Source: Klebsiella ornithinolytica NBRC 105727 = ATCC 31898 (GTDB lineage Bacteria > Pseudomonadota > Gammaproteobacteria > Enterobacterales > Enterobacteriaceae). From it: DNA of 64,000 bases. The notes below the pieces were generated by a model that saw only the letters and a list, made by a program, of their open reading frames with translations, ran no database searches and was not told the DNA's origin. The position numbers and the translations under genes were made by a program. Below are positions 6,027 through 14,647 of this stretch, piece after piece. Each line of letters begins with the position of its first letter. The first letter of the stretch is position 1. Location: positions 33,827 to 97,826 of the forward strand of contig NZ_BCYR01000015.1 of NCBI RefSeq assembly GCF_001598295.1, in the 5' to 3' direction.

Positions 6027-8150
6027 ATGTCTGATTCGATTTTACGTCTGCAAAGCGCCACGGTTGATGTGGTGATCAAAACCCAGCCGTTCGCCGAAAT
6101 AATCTACTGGGGGCCGCATTTAGCTCACTTTTCGCCGCAGGATGCTGACACGCTTGCTCGCCCGATCGCCAACGGTCGCCTTGATGTTGACTCGCCGGTC
6201 ACCTTGATGGCCGAACTGGGCCACGGGTTGTTCGGCGCGCCGGGGATTGAGGGGCATCGTCAGGGCCTGGATGGTTCGCCGGTCTTTGTCACTACCGGGG
6301 CTTTGCAGGAGGGGCAGCGCTTAACGCTGACCAGCGAAGACAAGCAGGCCGGTCTGCGTCTGGAAAGCGACATTGAGCTCGATAGCAGCGGCGTTCTGCG
6401 CGTCCGACACGGCGTAACCAATCTTCGTCCGCAGCCCTGGCAGGTCGATCGCCTGGCCGTAACGCTACCGGTTGCCGAGCGTGCCCGCGAAGTTATGGCG
6501 TTCCACGGCCGTTGGATTCGCGAATTTCAGCCGCATCGTCTGACTCTCGAACACGATAGTTTTGTGCTGGAAAATCGCCGTGGACGCACCTCCCATGAAC
6601 ATTTCCCGGCGCTGATTACCGGTAGCCCGGCGTTTTGCGAAATGGAGGGAGAGGTCTGGGGCGTGCACCTGGGCTGGAGCGGCAACCACCGTCTGCGCGC
6701 GGAGGTGAAAACCGACGGCCGCCGCTACCTACAGGCGGAAGCCTTGTATCTGCCGGGCGAAATGGCGCTCGCGGAAGGGGAAACGTTGTGGACACCCAGC
6801 CTCTATGCCAGCTATTCCGCTCAGGGGCTGAACGGCATGAGTCAGCAGTTCCACCGCTATCTGCGTGAGCAGATCATTCGCTTTCCGGGCAATAAACCGC
6901 GACCGGTGCATCTCAATACCTGGGAAGGGATTTACTTCGACCATGACCCGCAATACATCATGCGCATGGCGGATGAGGCGGCAGCGCTGGGCGTCGAGCG
7001 ATTTATCATAGACGACGGCTGGTTTAAAGGGCGCAACGACGACTGGGCGGCGCTCGGCGACTGGTATCTCGATGAGCAGAAATACCCCAATGGCCTGACG
7101 CCGGTGATTGACCATGTGAAGTCGCTGGGCATGGAGTTTGGCATCTGGGTTGAACCGGAAATGATTAACCCGAACTCCGATTTATACCGCGCGCATCCTG
7201 ACTGGGTGCTGGCGCTGCCGGGCTATAAGTCGCCGACCGGACGTCATCAGTATGTTCTGAACCTGAATATCCCTCAGGCGTTCGACTATCTGCTGGAGCG
7301 GATGAGCTGGCTGCTGGGCGAGCATGCGGTTGATTATGTGAAGTGGGATATGAACCGCGAGCTGGTGCAGCCGGCGCATAACGGCAAAGCGGCGGCCGAC
7401 GCGCAAACCCGTCAGTTTTATCGCCTGCTGGATACCTTAGTGGCCCGCTTCCCGCAGATCGAGTTTGAATCCTGTTCTTCCGGCGGCGGACGCATTGATT
7501 ACGAGGTGCTTAAACGCAGCCACCGCTTCTGGGCTTCAGACAATAACGATGCGCTGGAGCGTAATACCATCCAGCGCGGCATGAGTTATTTCTTCCCGCC
7601 GGAAGTGATGGGGGCGCATATCGGCAACCGTCACTGTCACGCTACTTTCCGTCAGCACAGTATCGCTTTTCGCGGCCTGACCGCGCTGTTTGGTCATATG
7701 GGGCTGGAGCTGGATCCGGTGAGCGCCGATGAACAGGAGCGTGCCGGCTACCGCAAGTATGCGGCGCTACATAAGCAGTGGCGCGACGTGATTCATCATG
7801 GCGTGCAGTGGCGGCTGGATATGCCGGATACCACCACCCTTGCACACGGCGTGGTCAGTGAAGATAAGGGGCAGGCGCTGTTTCTGGTGAGCCAGCTGGC
7901 AATGCCCGATTACAGCCTGATGGCGCCGCTGCGCATTGCGGGTCTGGAGGCGGGGGCGCGGTATCACATTACGCTCCTTGATCACCCCAATATTCAGGTA
8001 ACGGGGGAGGGCGGCCACACCATGCGCAAGCTGCCGGCGTGGATGACCTCACCGCAGACGGTAAGCGGCGAGTGGTTGCAACAGGCGGGACTGGCGCTGC
8101 CGATTCTCGACCCGGAAAGCGCCATTTTGATTGGTCTGCAACGCGTGTGA
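6027..8150 (+). CDS. rafA: alpha-galactosidase, GH36 family (RafA-like)
   Basis: Hydrolyses terminal alpha-1,6-galactose from raffinose, melibiose and related sugars in the cytoplasm. The 707-residue length equals that of the plasmid-borne RafA (about 708). Order of domains: N-terminal beta-supersandwich (residues 1-300), central (beta/alpha)8 barrel, C-terminal beta domain. Barrel signatures are WEGIYFD, IDDGWFKGRNDDW, WVEPEMINPNSDLYRAHPDW, YVKWDMNRE (the Asp is the nucleophile) and FWASDNNDALER (the Asp is the acid/base). CSSGGGRIDYE is the GH36 substrate-binding loop. The ATG at 6027 follows a TGGAGA ribosome binding site; the upstream in-frame ATG at 6009 is less likely. It has no signal peptide, so substrate must be imported by the symporter encoded just downstream. 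Confidence 0.93.
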   Translation: MSDSILRLQSATVDVVIKTQPFAEIIYWGPHLAHFSPQDADTLARPIANGRLDVDSPVTLMAELGHGLFGAPGIEGHRQGLDGSPVFVTTGALQEGQRLTLTSEDKQAGLRLESDIELDSSGVLRVRHGVTNLRPQPWQVDRLAVTLPVAERAREVMAFHGRWIREFQPHRLTLEHDSFVLENRRGRTSHEHFPALITGSPAFCEMEGEVWGVHLGWSGNHRLRAEVKTDGRRYLQAEALYLPGEMALAEGETLWTPSLYASYSAQGLNGMSQQFHRYLREQIIRFPGNKPRPVHLNTWEGIYFDHDPQYIMRMADEAAALGVERFIIDDGWFKGRNDDWAALGDWYLDEQKYPNGLTPVIDHVKSLGMEFGIWVEPEMINPNSDLYRAHPDWVLALPGYKSPTGRHQYVLNLNIPQAFDYLLERMSWLLGEHAVDYVKWDMNRELVQPAHNGKAAADAQTRQFYRLLDTLVARFPQIEFESCSSGGGRIDYEVLKRSHRFWASDNNDALERNTIQRGMSYFFPPEVMGAHIGNRHCHATFRQHSIAFRGLTALFGHMGLELDPVSADEQERAGYRKYAALHKQWRDVIHHGVQWRLDMPDTTTLAHGVVSEDKGQALFLVSQLAMPDYSLMAPLRIAGLEAGARYHITLLDHPNIQVTGEGGHTMRKLPAWMTSPQTVSGEWLQQAGLALPILDPESAILIGLQRV

Positions 8151-8191
8151 TGGCAATGGGCCGCCCGGCGGCCCTTATTGAGGAATATAAA

Positions 8192-9457
8192 ATGAACCCG
8201 ACCGCCTGTACCCATAAAAACAACCCTAACTTCTGGATTTTCGGGCTGTTCTTTTTTCTCTACTTTTTCATCATGGCCACCTGTTTTCCGTTTCTGCCGA
8301 TCTGGCTATCGGACGTTATCGGGCTGAACAAAACCGAGACCGGTATTGTGTTTTCCAGCCTGTCTCTGTTTGCGATTTGTTTTCAGCCGGTGCTGGGCGT
8401 TATTTCGGATAAGCTGGGGCTAAAGAAACATCTGATGTGGGTCGTCTCCGTCCTGCTGGTGCTGATTGCGCCATTCTTCCTCTACGTGTTTGCTCCGTTA
8501 TTAAAAACCAATATCTGGATCGGCGCGTTAAGCGGCGGTGCCTACATCGGCTTTGTATTTTCCGCGGGCGCCGGGGCGATGGAGGCGTACATCGAGCGCG
8601 TCAGCCGGAATAGCGGATTTGAGTACGGCAAAGCGCGTACCTTTGGTTGCCTGGGATGGGCGCTGTGCGCGACCACCGCAGGCATGTTGTTTAGCGTCAA
8701 TCCGGAATGGGTTTTCTGGATGGGATCGGTCGCGGCCTTGCTGCTGCTGGTACTGGTTGCGATAGCTAAGCCGCAGGCCAGCCAGGCGACTCAGGTGCTG
8801 GGCTCCCTGGGGGCCAATCGTTCCGCCGTAGATTTGAAAACCGCGGTGCGCATGTTCCGCCAGCGCAAAATGTGGATGTTTATTTTGTATGTGGTTGGCG
8901 TGGCCTGCGTCTATGACGTGTTCGATCAGCAGTTTGCTACCTTCTTTAAATCCTTCTTTACCACCCCGGAAGCGGGGACCCGGGCGTTTGGTTTTGCCAC
9001 CACTGCCGGGGAGATCTGCAATGCTATTATCATGTTCTGCTCGCCGTGGATTATTAACCGCATCGGCGCCAAAAATACCTTGTTGATTGCCGGGATGGTG
9101 ATGGCGGCAAGGATGATCGGTTCATCGTTCGCCACGACGGCCGCTGAAGTCGTGGCGCTAAAAATGCTCCATGCGCTCGAGGTTCCGTTCCTGTTGGTGG
9201 GGGCATTTAAATACATCACCGGCGTCTTCGATACTCGCCTGTCGGCGACGATCTACCTGGTCGGTTTTCAGTTTGCCAAACAGGTGGCGGCGATTTTCCT
9301 CTCCGCGTTTGCCGGCAATATGTATGACCGGATTGGCTTCCAGGACACCTATATGATCCTCGGCGGTATCGCGCTGGTGGTGACGGTTATCTCGGCGTTC
9401 ACTCTGTCAGGGAAAGCCGCCCTGGGCAGCGTTGAGGGCAAGGCGATGACGACCTGA
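8192..9457 (+). CDS. rafB: oligosaccharide:H+ symporter, LacY/RafB family
   Basis: A 12-helix major facilitator superfamily proton symporter of 421 residues, very like LacY and RafB. It imports a galactoside together with a proton. Functional residues of the LacY family are all in recognisable places: AYIERVSRNSGF (Glu126 and Arg144 region with FGCLGWALC), AGEICN (Glu269 region), ARMIGSSF (Arg302) and LKMLHALEVPF (Lys319-His322-Glu325 triad). The ATG at 8192 follows GAGGA; the longer frame from 8039 overlaps the galactosidase. It lies 41 bases after rafA and ends before a strong hairpin terminator, so the operon is rafA-rafB only, without the rafD sucrose hydrolase found in the classical raf operon. 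Confidence 0.92.
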   Translation: MNPTACTHKNNPNFWIFGLFFFLYFFIMATCFPFLPIWLSDVIGLNKTETGIVFSSLSLFAICFQPVLGVISDKLGLKKHLMWVVSVLLVLIAPFFLYVFAPLLKTNIWIGALSGGAYIGFVFSAGAGAMEAYIERVSRNSGFEYGKARTFGCLGWALCATTAGMLFSVNPEWVFWMGSVAALLLLVLVAIAKPQASQATQVLGSLGANRSAVDLKTAVRMFRQRKMWMFILYVVGVACVYDVFDQQFATFFKSFFTTPEAGTRAFGFATTAGEICNAIIMFCSPWIINRIGAKNTLLIAGMVMAARMIGSSFATTAAEVVALKMLHALEVPFLLVGAFKYITGVFDTRLSATIYLVGFQFAKQVAAIFLSAFAGNMYDRIGFQDTYMILGGIALVVTVISAFTLSGKAALGSVEGKAMTT

Positions 9458-9498
9458 TCGTGCACCTGGCACCGTTCGGCGTGGCTGCGCGCCAGGCA

Positions 9499-9531
9499 CG
9501 ACGCCGCAGTGAACTGCGGCGTCGTTTTTTA
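9499..9531. terminator. rho-independent terminator after rafB
   Basis: A 12-base perfect stem (CGACGCCGCAGT at 9499-9510 and its complement at 9513-9524) is followed by a T-run on the + strand. It closes the raf unit; rhaM transcription converges on it from the other side. Confidence 0.88.
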
Positions 9532-9550
9532 TACCCGCTTCCCGGGCGAT

Positions 9551-9865
9551 TCAGGCGAGATAAAACACCTCTTTGAGCTCCGCACTCACCGGGCTGTTGT
9601 CCGGATTGGCAGGCATCACATCGCACATATGTTGCCACCAGCGCTGGCAGACATCGGTACTGGCGACCGCATTCCACCGCTCCTCAGATTCAATTTCCAC
9701 CGTGGCGAACAGCAGATGGCGATCCTTATCGAGATAAATCGCGTAGCGATGCGCGCCGTGCGCTTTGAGTACCGCTTCCAGCTCCGGCCAGATGGGATTA
9801 TGGCGGCGCTGGTACTCCTCATGCGCGTCGGGATTGACCTGCATGACAAAGGCTTTGCGGATCAT
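9551..9865 (-). CDS. rhaM: L-rhamnose mutarotase
   Basis: A small cytoplasmic enzyme of 104 residues that interconverts the alpha and beta anomers of L-rhamnose, feeding the isomerase RhaA with the proper form. The sequence matches RhaM along its length: His22 (in [11 protein letters not shown]) is the family's proton donor, and conserved tyrosine and tryptophan residues lie in RYAIYLD and CQRWWQHM. Its ATG overlaps the end of fucO by four bases, so it is translationally coupled and is the last gene of the long rhamnose operon. In E. coli rhaM sits right after rhaD, so here the ABC importer genes and fucO have been placed between them. Confidence 0.95.
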   Translation of the reverse strand: MIRKAFVMQVNPDAHEEYQRRHNPIWPELEAVLKAHGAHRYAIYLDKDRHLLFATVEIESEERWNAVASTDVCQRWWQHMCDVMPANPDNSPVSAELKEVFYLA

Positions 9866-11010
9866 AAGGCCTCCAGATAAAGCTCACGGACCTCATCGCG
9901 GCTGGCGCTGCGCGGGTTGCATGGTGCGCAGGGGTCAGCCAGCGCCTTATCCAGCCAGCCTTCGATATCGGCTTTGGTGACGCCAAGCTGGCTGAAACCT
10001 TGCGGGATACCGACCCGTTTGCTCAGCGCGCGAATCGCGTTGATGGCTTCTGTACTGGCGGCTTCCTCGCTCAGACCGTGGGTGTCCACGCCCATGGCCT
10101 GCGCCACGCGGGCAAAGCGAGCGATAGCGTTCGGACGGTTAAAGTTTTCGATGATCGGCAGCAGGATAGCGTTGCATACGCCATGCGGCAGATTGTGGGT
10201 GGCGCCAGGCTGATGCGCCAGCGCATGGACCAATCCCAGTCCGGCGCTGTTAAATGCCATGCCCGCCAGATACTGGCCAAATGCCATTTGCTCGCGCGCC
10301 TCGAGGTTATGCCCGTCCTCAACGGCTTTCGGTAGCCACCGGGATATCAGGCGAATGGCCTCCAGCGCGTTGGCATCGGTAAGCGGATGGGCGCCGACGG
10401 AAACAAACGCTTCGATGGCGTGGGTCAGGGCATCCATCCCGGTTGCGGCGGTGATGGACGGCGGAATATCCAGCATTACGCTGGCATCATCCACCGCAAT
10501 ATCCGGGATGATATTCGGATCGATAATCACCTCTTTGACCTGACGCCCGGCGTCGATAATCACCGCGTTGCTGGTCATCTCTGCCGCCGTACCGGCCGTC
10601 GTGTTGATCGCCACCAGCGGTACGCCGGCATTCTTCACCTTGCCGACGCCGGAGTAAGCGGTGGAGGGCGCCGGGTTAGCGGTGAGGATTTTTACCGCTT
10701 TGGCGGTATCGATTGGGCTGCCGCCGCCAAAGGCGATGAGGTAATCGCACCCGGCCTCCCGATACGCCGCATAGCCTTGTTGCACCAGCGCCTCGGTGGG
10801 ATTGGGAAAGACTTCGTCAAACAGATGATAAGGCAGCTGCTGCTCATCCAGGGCGGCGAACAGGCTGTCCAGCAGCCCGAGCTTTACCAGCTGGCCGTCG
10901 GTGACGATCAGCGCTTTGCCCCACTGTTTATCTGCTACCAGCTTGACCATATCACCGATAGCGCCCGCGCCGTGGAGGCTGATTTTGGGAAGTGCCAACA
11001 TAAAACTCAT
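9862..11010 (-). CDS. fucO: lactaldehyde reductase / iron-dependent alcohol dehydrogenase
   Basis: A group III iron-activated alcohol dehydrogenase of about 382 residues that reduces L-lactaldehyde, the product of RhaD, to 1,2-propanediol with NADH when oxygen is scarce. Visible motifs: the nucleotide-binding [11 protein letters not shown], metal-binding Asp and His residues in [11 protein letters not shown] and [20 protein letters not shown]. The second of two adjacent ATGs (11010) gives better spacing to AAGGAG than the first (11013). In E. coli fucO belongs to the fucose operon; its position inside a rhamnose operon makes the lactaldehyde branch co-regulated with rhamnose use. Activity on other short aldehydes is possible. 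Confidence 0.88.
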   Translation of the reverse strand: MSFMLALPKISLHGAGAIGDMVKLVADKQWGKALIVTDGQLVKLGLLDSLFAALDEQQLPYHLFDEVFPNPTEALVQQGYAAYREAGCDYLIAFGGGSPIDTAKAVKILTANPAPSTAYSGVGKVKNAGVPLVAINTTAGTAAEMTSNAVIIDAGRQVKEVIIDPNIIPDIAVDDASVMLDIPPSITAATGMDALTHAIEAFVSVGAHPLTDANALEAIRLISRWLPKAVEDGHNLEAREQMAFGQYLAGMAFNSAGLGLVHALAHQPGATHNLPHGVCNAILLPIIENFNRPNAIARFARVAQAMGVDTHGLSEEAASTEAINAIRALSKRVGIPQGFSQLGVTKADIEGWLDKALADPCAPCNPRSASRDEVRELYLEAL

Positions 11011-11040
11011 CATAATTCTCCTTAATTACCGTGATTTTTA

Positions 11041-11081
11041 TGCCCGGCGGCGCTGCGCTCGTAGCCACAGCGCCGTCCGAC
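11041..11081. repeat. REP-like palindromic element
   Basis: The intercistronic gap between fucO and the distal permease gene holds a TGCCCGGCGGCGCTGCG unit followed by an inverted, imperfect CAGCGCCGTCCGACA. This is the layout of a REP unit, here inside an operon, where such elements can stabilise the upstream message. Confidence 0.6.
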
Positions 11082-11082
11082 A

Positions 11083-12087
11083 TTAGATCCGTCTTCGCTG
11101 CATCACTCGCCGCGTAATAATGGGCAGCGAGATCACCACAATCAGCATCGCGCCGATGATGATTGACATAACAATGCCCGGCACGTTGAGCAGGCTCAGG
11201 CCAAACGTCACCAGCCCCATCAGAAAGGCGGCGATAATCACCCCCACCATGCTGCCGGAACCCCCGAGAATATTGATGCCGCCGAGTACCGCCATCGTCA
11301 CGACCGCCAGCTCCCAGCCCATCGCCAGGGTCGGGCGGGTGCTGCCAAGCCGGGAGGTCAACAGCACGGCGGCCAGCCCGGACATCAGCCCGACCAGCGC
11401 AAACAGCACCAGGTTGTGGCGCTTAACGTTGATACCGGAAAACCAGGCGCCGGTCGGGTTATTGCCAATGGCGTAGGTGCGGCGACCAAAGTTGGTTTTG
11501 TGCAGCAGGAAAGCGAAGGCGATTGCGAGAAGAATAAACAGCGCGAACTCGAAGGAGAGCGCACCCCACACATAGCCCTGGCCGAACCAGGCGAAGCTGT
11601 CCGGATAGTGGTTCAGCGCTTTGTCGCCCAGCAGAATGTAGGTCATACCGCGATACAGGCTCATGGTGCCGATGGTAATGACGATCGACGACAGATTCAG
11701 ACGCGTGACCAGCAGGCCGTTAAACAGACCACACAGCAGACCCACTCCCAGCCCGACGGCCACCAGCAGCGGCGTATCCATCCCCGCCGCCGCGCAGAAG
11801 CCCATCACCGTTGAGCTCAGCGCCATGGTGGAGGCGACAGAGAGGTCGATTTCCCGGGCGATAATCAACATCGCCATCGGCAGGACCACAATCGCCTTCT
11901 CGGTAAAGTTGAAGGTGGCGTCCGACAAATTCCAGATATTGAGGAAGTAGGGCGAGGCCAGCGCGCAGACCACGAAGACCACCAGCGTGACCGCCAGTAA
12001 AAATCCTTCCCAGCATAGCAGGCGGTGCAGCGGTGACGGCGCAGGTGCGATGTTGATCGTCTCTTCCGGGGTCATTATTTTACTCAT
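11083..12087 (-). CDS. sugar ABC transporter permease (rhamnose importer, second permease)
   Basis: A 334-residue inner-membrane permease of the BPD_transp_2 type (RbsC/AraH/LsrC family) with about ten hydrophobic segments. The family signature region is VVTMAVLGGINILGGSGSMVGVIIAAFLMG. It works with the neighbouring permease, ATPase and periplasmic binding protein. It overlaps the other permease by four bases. By position and family this set corresponds to the Rhizobium rhaSTPQ-type rhamnose importer, in which this would be RhaQ or RhaP; I leave the symbol blank because those names clash with the enterobacterial RhaS and RhaT. Rhamnose specificity rests on location inside the rha operon. Confidence 0.87.
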   Translation of the reverse strand: MSKIMTPEETINIAPAPSPLHRLLCWEGFLLAVTLVVFVVCALASPYFLNIWNLSDATFNFTEKAIVVLPMAMLIIAREIDLSVASTMALSSTVMGFCAAAGMDTPLLVAVGLGVGLLCGLFNGLLVTRLNLSSIVITIGTMSLYRGMTYILLGDKALNHYPDSFAWFGQGYVWGALSFEFALFILLAIAFAFLLHKTNFGRRTYAIGNNPTGAWFSGINVKRHNLVLFALVGLMSGLAAVLLTSRLGSTRPTLAMGWELAVVTMAVLGGINILGGSGSMVGVIIAAFLMGLVTFGLSLLNVPGIVMSIIIGAMLIVVISLPIITRRVMQRRRI

Positions 12088-13088
12088 GATTTCACCGTCT
12101 GTTTTTGCGCGGCAACCACCGCACTGCGCAGAATTAACCGCCCGTGTCGTTTGTTGCCGCGCTCATTGAGTACCACCGCGATAACGATGACCGCGCCGGA
12201 GATCGCCATTTGCCAGAACGGTGAGATACCCATCACCGGCAGCGCATTATTGATGATGCCGAGAAACAGCGCGCCGCAAAGACAGCCGATGACGCGCCCG
12301 GTTCCCCCCATCGTACTGATGCCGCCAATCACGCAGGCGGCCACGACCTGTAATTCAAAACCGTTGGCAACATCAACGTAGGCGACGGCAAAGCGCGAGA
12401 TCCACAGGTAGCCGCAAAAGCCCGCCAGCGCGCCGGAGAGGCAGAAGCTGATGAACTGCATTTTCCCCGCATTAATCCCGGTGTAATACGCCGCGGTAGC
12501 GTTGCCGCCCGCGGTGTACAGCGCCCGGCCGGTACGGCTGTAACGCAGAAAGTAGCCCACCAGCAACAGCGCGGCGATGGCGCACCAGCTCAGCAGCGGT
12601 AGCCCAAGCAGCGAGGCGCGCGGCAGGCCGAGAAAATCGGCGCTCATCTGGTGCGAGTTGACCCAGCCGCCGTCGGAAAGCAGGAAAATAATGCCGCGGT
12701 AGATGCTCATGGTACCGAGGGTGACCACAATGGCCGGGATGCCGAGCCGCCACACCAGCAGGCCGTTGATCATCCCCATCAGCAGGCCCAGCAGGGTCGC
12801 CAGAACCAACAGCGTCCAAACCGGTACTTCGGGATAGTGGGCGTTGAGCAGCGCGACAATCATCCCGGTTAGCGCCAGATTGGCGGCCATCGACAGATCG
12901 ATACCTTTGGTCAGCAGCACCATCATCTGACCGAGGGCAAGGATGATCAGAATAGCGGTGTCGTTAAACATCTCCACCAGATTACCGGGCGTGATAAATG
13001 ACGGTGCCCGGCTGCCGATCGCGCCGATCATCATAATGATGATGACAGCCAGCAGCGTTTCACGGTGTTTAAGCAGTTGTCGCCCCAT
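12084..13088 (-). CDS. sugar ABC transporter permease (rhamnose importer, first permease)
   Basis: The first of two RbsC-like permeases, also 334 residues. It has a cytoplasmic N-terminus (MGRQLLKHRETLL) and about ten membrane segments, including the conserved QVVAACVIGGISTMGGTGRVIGC region before the last helices. The ATG overlaps the ATPase stop by one base (TAATG), and its stop overlaps the next permease by four bases, so the membrane subunits are made in step. Together the two would form a heterodimeric channel in the inner membrane for L-rhamnose delivered by the binding protein. Substrate is inferred from the operon. Confidence 0.87.
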   Translation of the reverse strand: MGRQLLKHRETLLAVIIIMMIGAIGSRAPSFITPGNLVEMFNDTAILIILALGQMMVLLTKGIDLSMAANLALTGMIVALLNAHYPEVPVWTLLVLATLLGLLMGMINGLLVWRLGIPAIVVTLGTMSIYRGIIFLLSDGGWVNSHQMSADFLGLPRASLLGLPLLSWCAIAALLLVGYFLRYSRTGRALYTAGGNATAAYYTGINAGKMQFISFCLSGALAGFCGYLWISRFAVAYVDVANGFELQVVAACVIGGISTMGGTGRVIGCLCGALFLGIINNALPVMGISPFWQMAISGAVIVIAVVLNERGNKRHGRLILRSAVVAAQKQTVKS

Positions 13089-14599
13089 TATGCTGCCTCC
13101 CGACCGAGGCCGCTGGCGGCGCTGACGATGGTTTCTGCCGTTGCCTCCCCCGCGCGATATTCGGCCACCATCAGCCCTTCATGCATCACGATGATGCGGT
13201 CTGCCATCCCCATGACTTCCGGCAGCTCGGATGACACCATGATCACCGCCAGCCCCTGTCCCACCAGTTCGGACATAAACTGATGCACCGCCGCTTTTGA
13301 ACCGATGTCGATCCCCTTGGTTGGCTCATCGAGGATGATCACCTCCGGGTGTGTGGCCAGCCATTTGCCGATCACCACTTTCTGCTGATTGCCGCCGGAG
13401 AGGGTTTCTACCGTCTGCTGCCAGTTAAACGCTTTGACCTGCAGACGTGAGGCATATTCATTCGCCAGCTGCCATTCGCGGGTGGCGTTCAATACGCCAT
13501 TGGGATTGAGTTGACTGAGCTGCGGCAGGCTAATGTTCTGGGCGATTGGCAGGGCAATAATCGCCCCCTGCTTCTGCCGCTCTTCCGGCACGCAGACAAT
13601 TCCCGCCCGGATGGCGTCCGCCGGCTGGCGGAAGTGCATGGTTTTACCGTTCAGCACGATCTCCCCGCTCGCGGGACGAGATACCCCGGAGAGCGCCTGC
13701 ATCAGCTCGGTTCGCCCGGCGCCGACCAGGCCGTAGAAGCCCAGAATTTCACCTTTACGCAGCGAAAAATGGATATTGGCAAACTCGGTGGGATGGCAGA
13801 GGTTTTTCACCTCCAGGACCGTTGCGCCCGGCGTGCACTCGACTTTCGGGTAGGTCTGGGTGATGGCGCGACCGACCATCATCGCCACCATCCGTTCTTC
13901 GGTGATGTCATTAATGGCGCCGGCGCTGACGAAGACGCCGTCGCGCAGAATGGTGTAGTAATCGGCCAGTTCGAAAATTTCGTCAAACTTATGCGAGATA
14001 AACAAAATCGCTTTCCCGTCTTGCTTCAGGCGTTCAACGATTTGATAGAACTCCAGAATCTCATGCTGCGAGAGGGCGGCGGTGGGCTCATCGAGAATCA
14101 CCACCTGGGCGTCGAAGGAGAGCGCTCTGGCAATCGCCACCATATGCCGCTGGGCGATGCTGAGGGTTTTCAGCGTCGCGCGTGGGTCAATCTGCACCTC
14201 AAGGCGGGTGAGGATTTCGCTGGCTTTGCGGTGCATGGCGGGCCAGTCGAGTTTCTTCAGCAGGCCGGTATACAGATACTGGCCGACGAAAATATTTTCG
14301 GTGACCGACAGCTCGTCGAACAGCACGGTTTCCTGATGAATGGCGGTTATCCCCACCTTATGCGCCGACTCGGGGTTCGGCAGCTGGATAGGGATTGCTT
14401 TATAGAGGATCTCGCCCTCTTCGGGCTGATAAATACCGGTCATTACTTTGACCAGCGTGGATTTGCCGGCGCCGTTTTCGCCGATTAAGGCGGTCACTTT
14501 GCCGGGCCAGAGATCGAGCTGTACGTTCTCAAGGGCATGCACACCGGGGAAAACCTTGGTGATGCCCTTAAGCGACAGCAGAGGAGTGGATGCCGTCAT
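13088..14599 (-). CDS. sugar ABC transporter ATP-binding protein, two ABC domains
   Basis: A 503-residue duplicated ATPase of the RbsA/XylG/AraG type that powers the importer. The first domain has a complete Walker A (GENGAGKST, residues about 39-47) and a Walker B with VVILDEPTAAL. The second domain has the degenerate P-loop GLVGAGRTEL usual in this family, the signature LSGGNQQKVVIGKWL and the Walker B VIILDEPTKGID. It follows the binding-protein gene after a 48-base gap containing a strong hairpin, and overlaps the first permease by one base. Rhamnose specificity comes from context: flanking rhaBAD and rhaM. Confidence 0.92.
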   Translation of the reverse strand: MTASTPLLSLKGITKVFPGVHALENVQLDLWPGKVTALIGENGAGKSTLVKVMTGIYQPEEGEILYKAIPIQLPNPESAHKVGITAIHQETVLFDELSVTENIFVGQYLYTGLLKKLDWPAMHRKASEILTRLEVQIDPRATLKTLSIAQRHMVAIARALSFDAQVVILDEPTAALSQHEILEFYQIVERLKQDGKAILFISHKFDEIFELADYYTILRDGVFVSAGAINDITEERMVAMMVGRAITQTYPKVECTPGATVLEVKNLCHPTEFANIHFSLRKGEILGFYGLVGAGRTELMQALSGVSRPASGEIVLNGKTMHFRQPADAIRAGIVCVPEERQKQGAIIALPIAQNISLPQLSQLNPNGVLNATREWQLANEYASRLQVKAFNWQQTVETLSGGNQQKVVIGKWLATHPEVIILDEPTKGIDIGSKAAVHQFMSELVGQGLAVIMVSSELPEVMGMADRIIVMHEGLMVAEYRAGEATAETIVSAASGLGREAA

Positions 14600-14615
14600 G
14601 ATAATTCTCCAGTTT

Positions 14616-14642
14616 TTCCCCTCCCGGTATCGGTGAGGGGAA
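14616..14642. other. intercistronic hairpin between binding protein and ATPase genes
   Basis: A perfect 8-base inverted repeat (TTCCCCTC at 14616-14623, GAGGGGAA at 14635-14642) lies directly after the binding-protein stop. No T-run follows it in the transcribed direction. Such hairpins commonly protect the 3' end of binding-protein messages and let them accumulate above the ATPase and permease messages; that role is inferred here. Confidence 0.6.
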
Positions 14643-14647
14643 CGGGG

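Noticed and set aside
9499..9531. Terminator as a transcription end for the rhamnose operon as well
   Set aside because: On the minus strand the stem is not followed by a T-run, so I assign it firmly only to rafB.
13511..14488. 325-codon open frame on the + strand inside the ABC ATPase gene
   Set aside because: It lies wholly antisense to a protein with complete Walker and signature motifs, and its translation has no recognisable domain; it is a shadow of GC-rich codon use.
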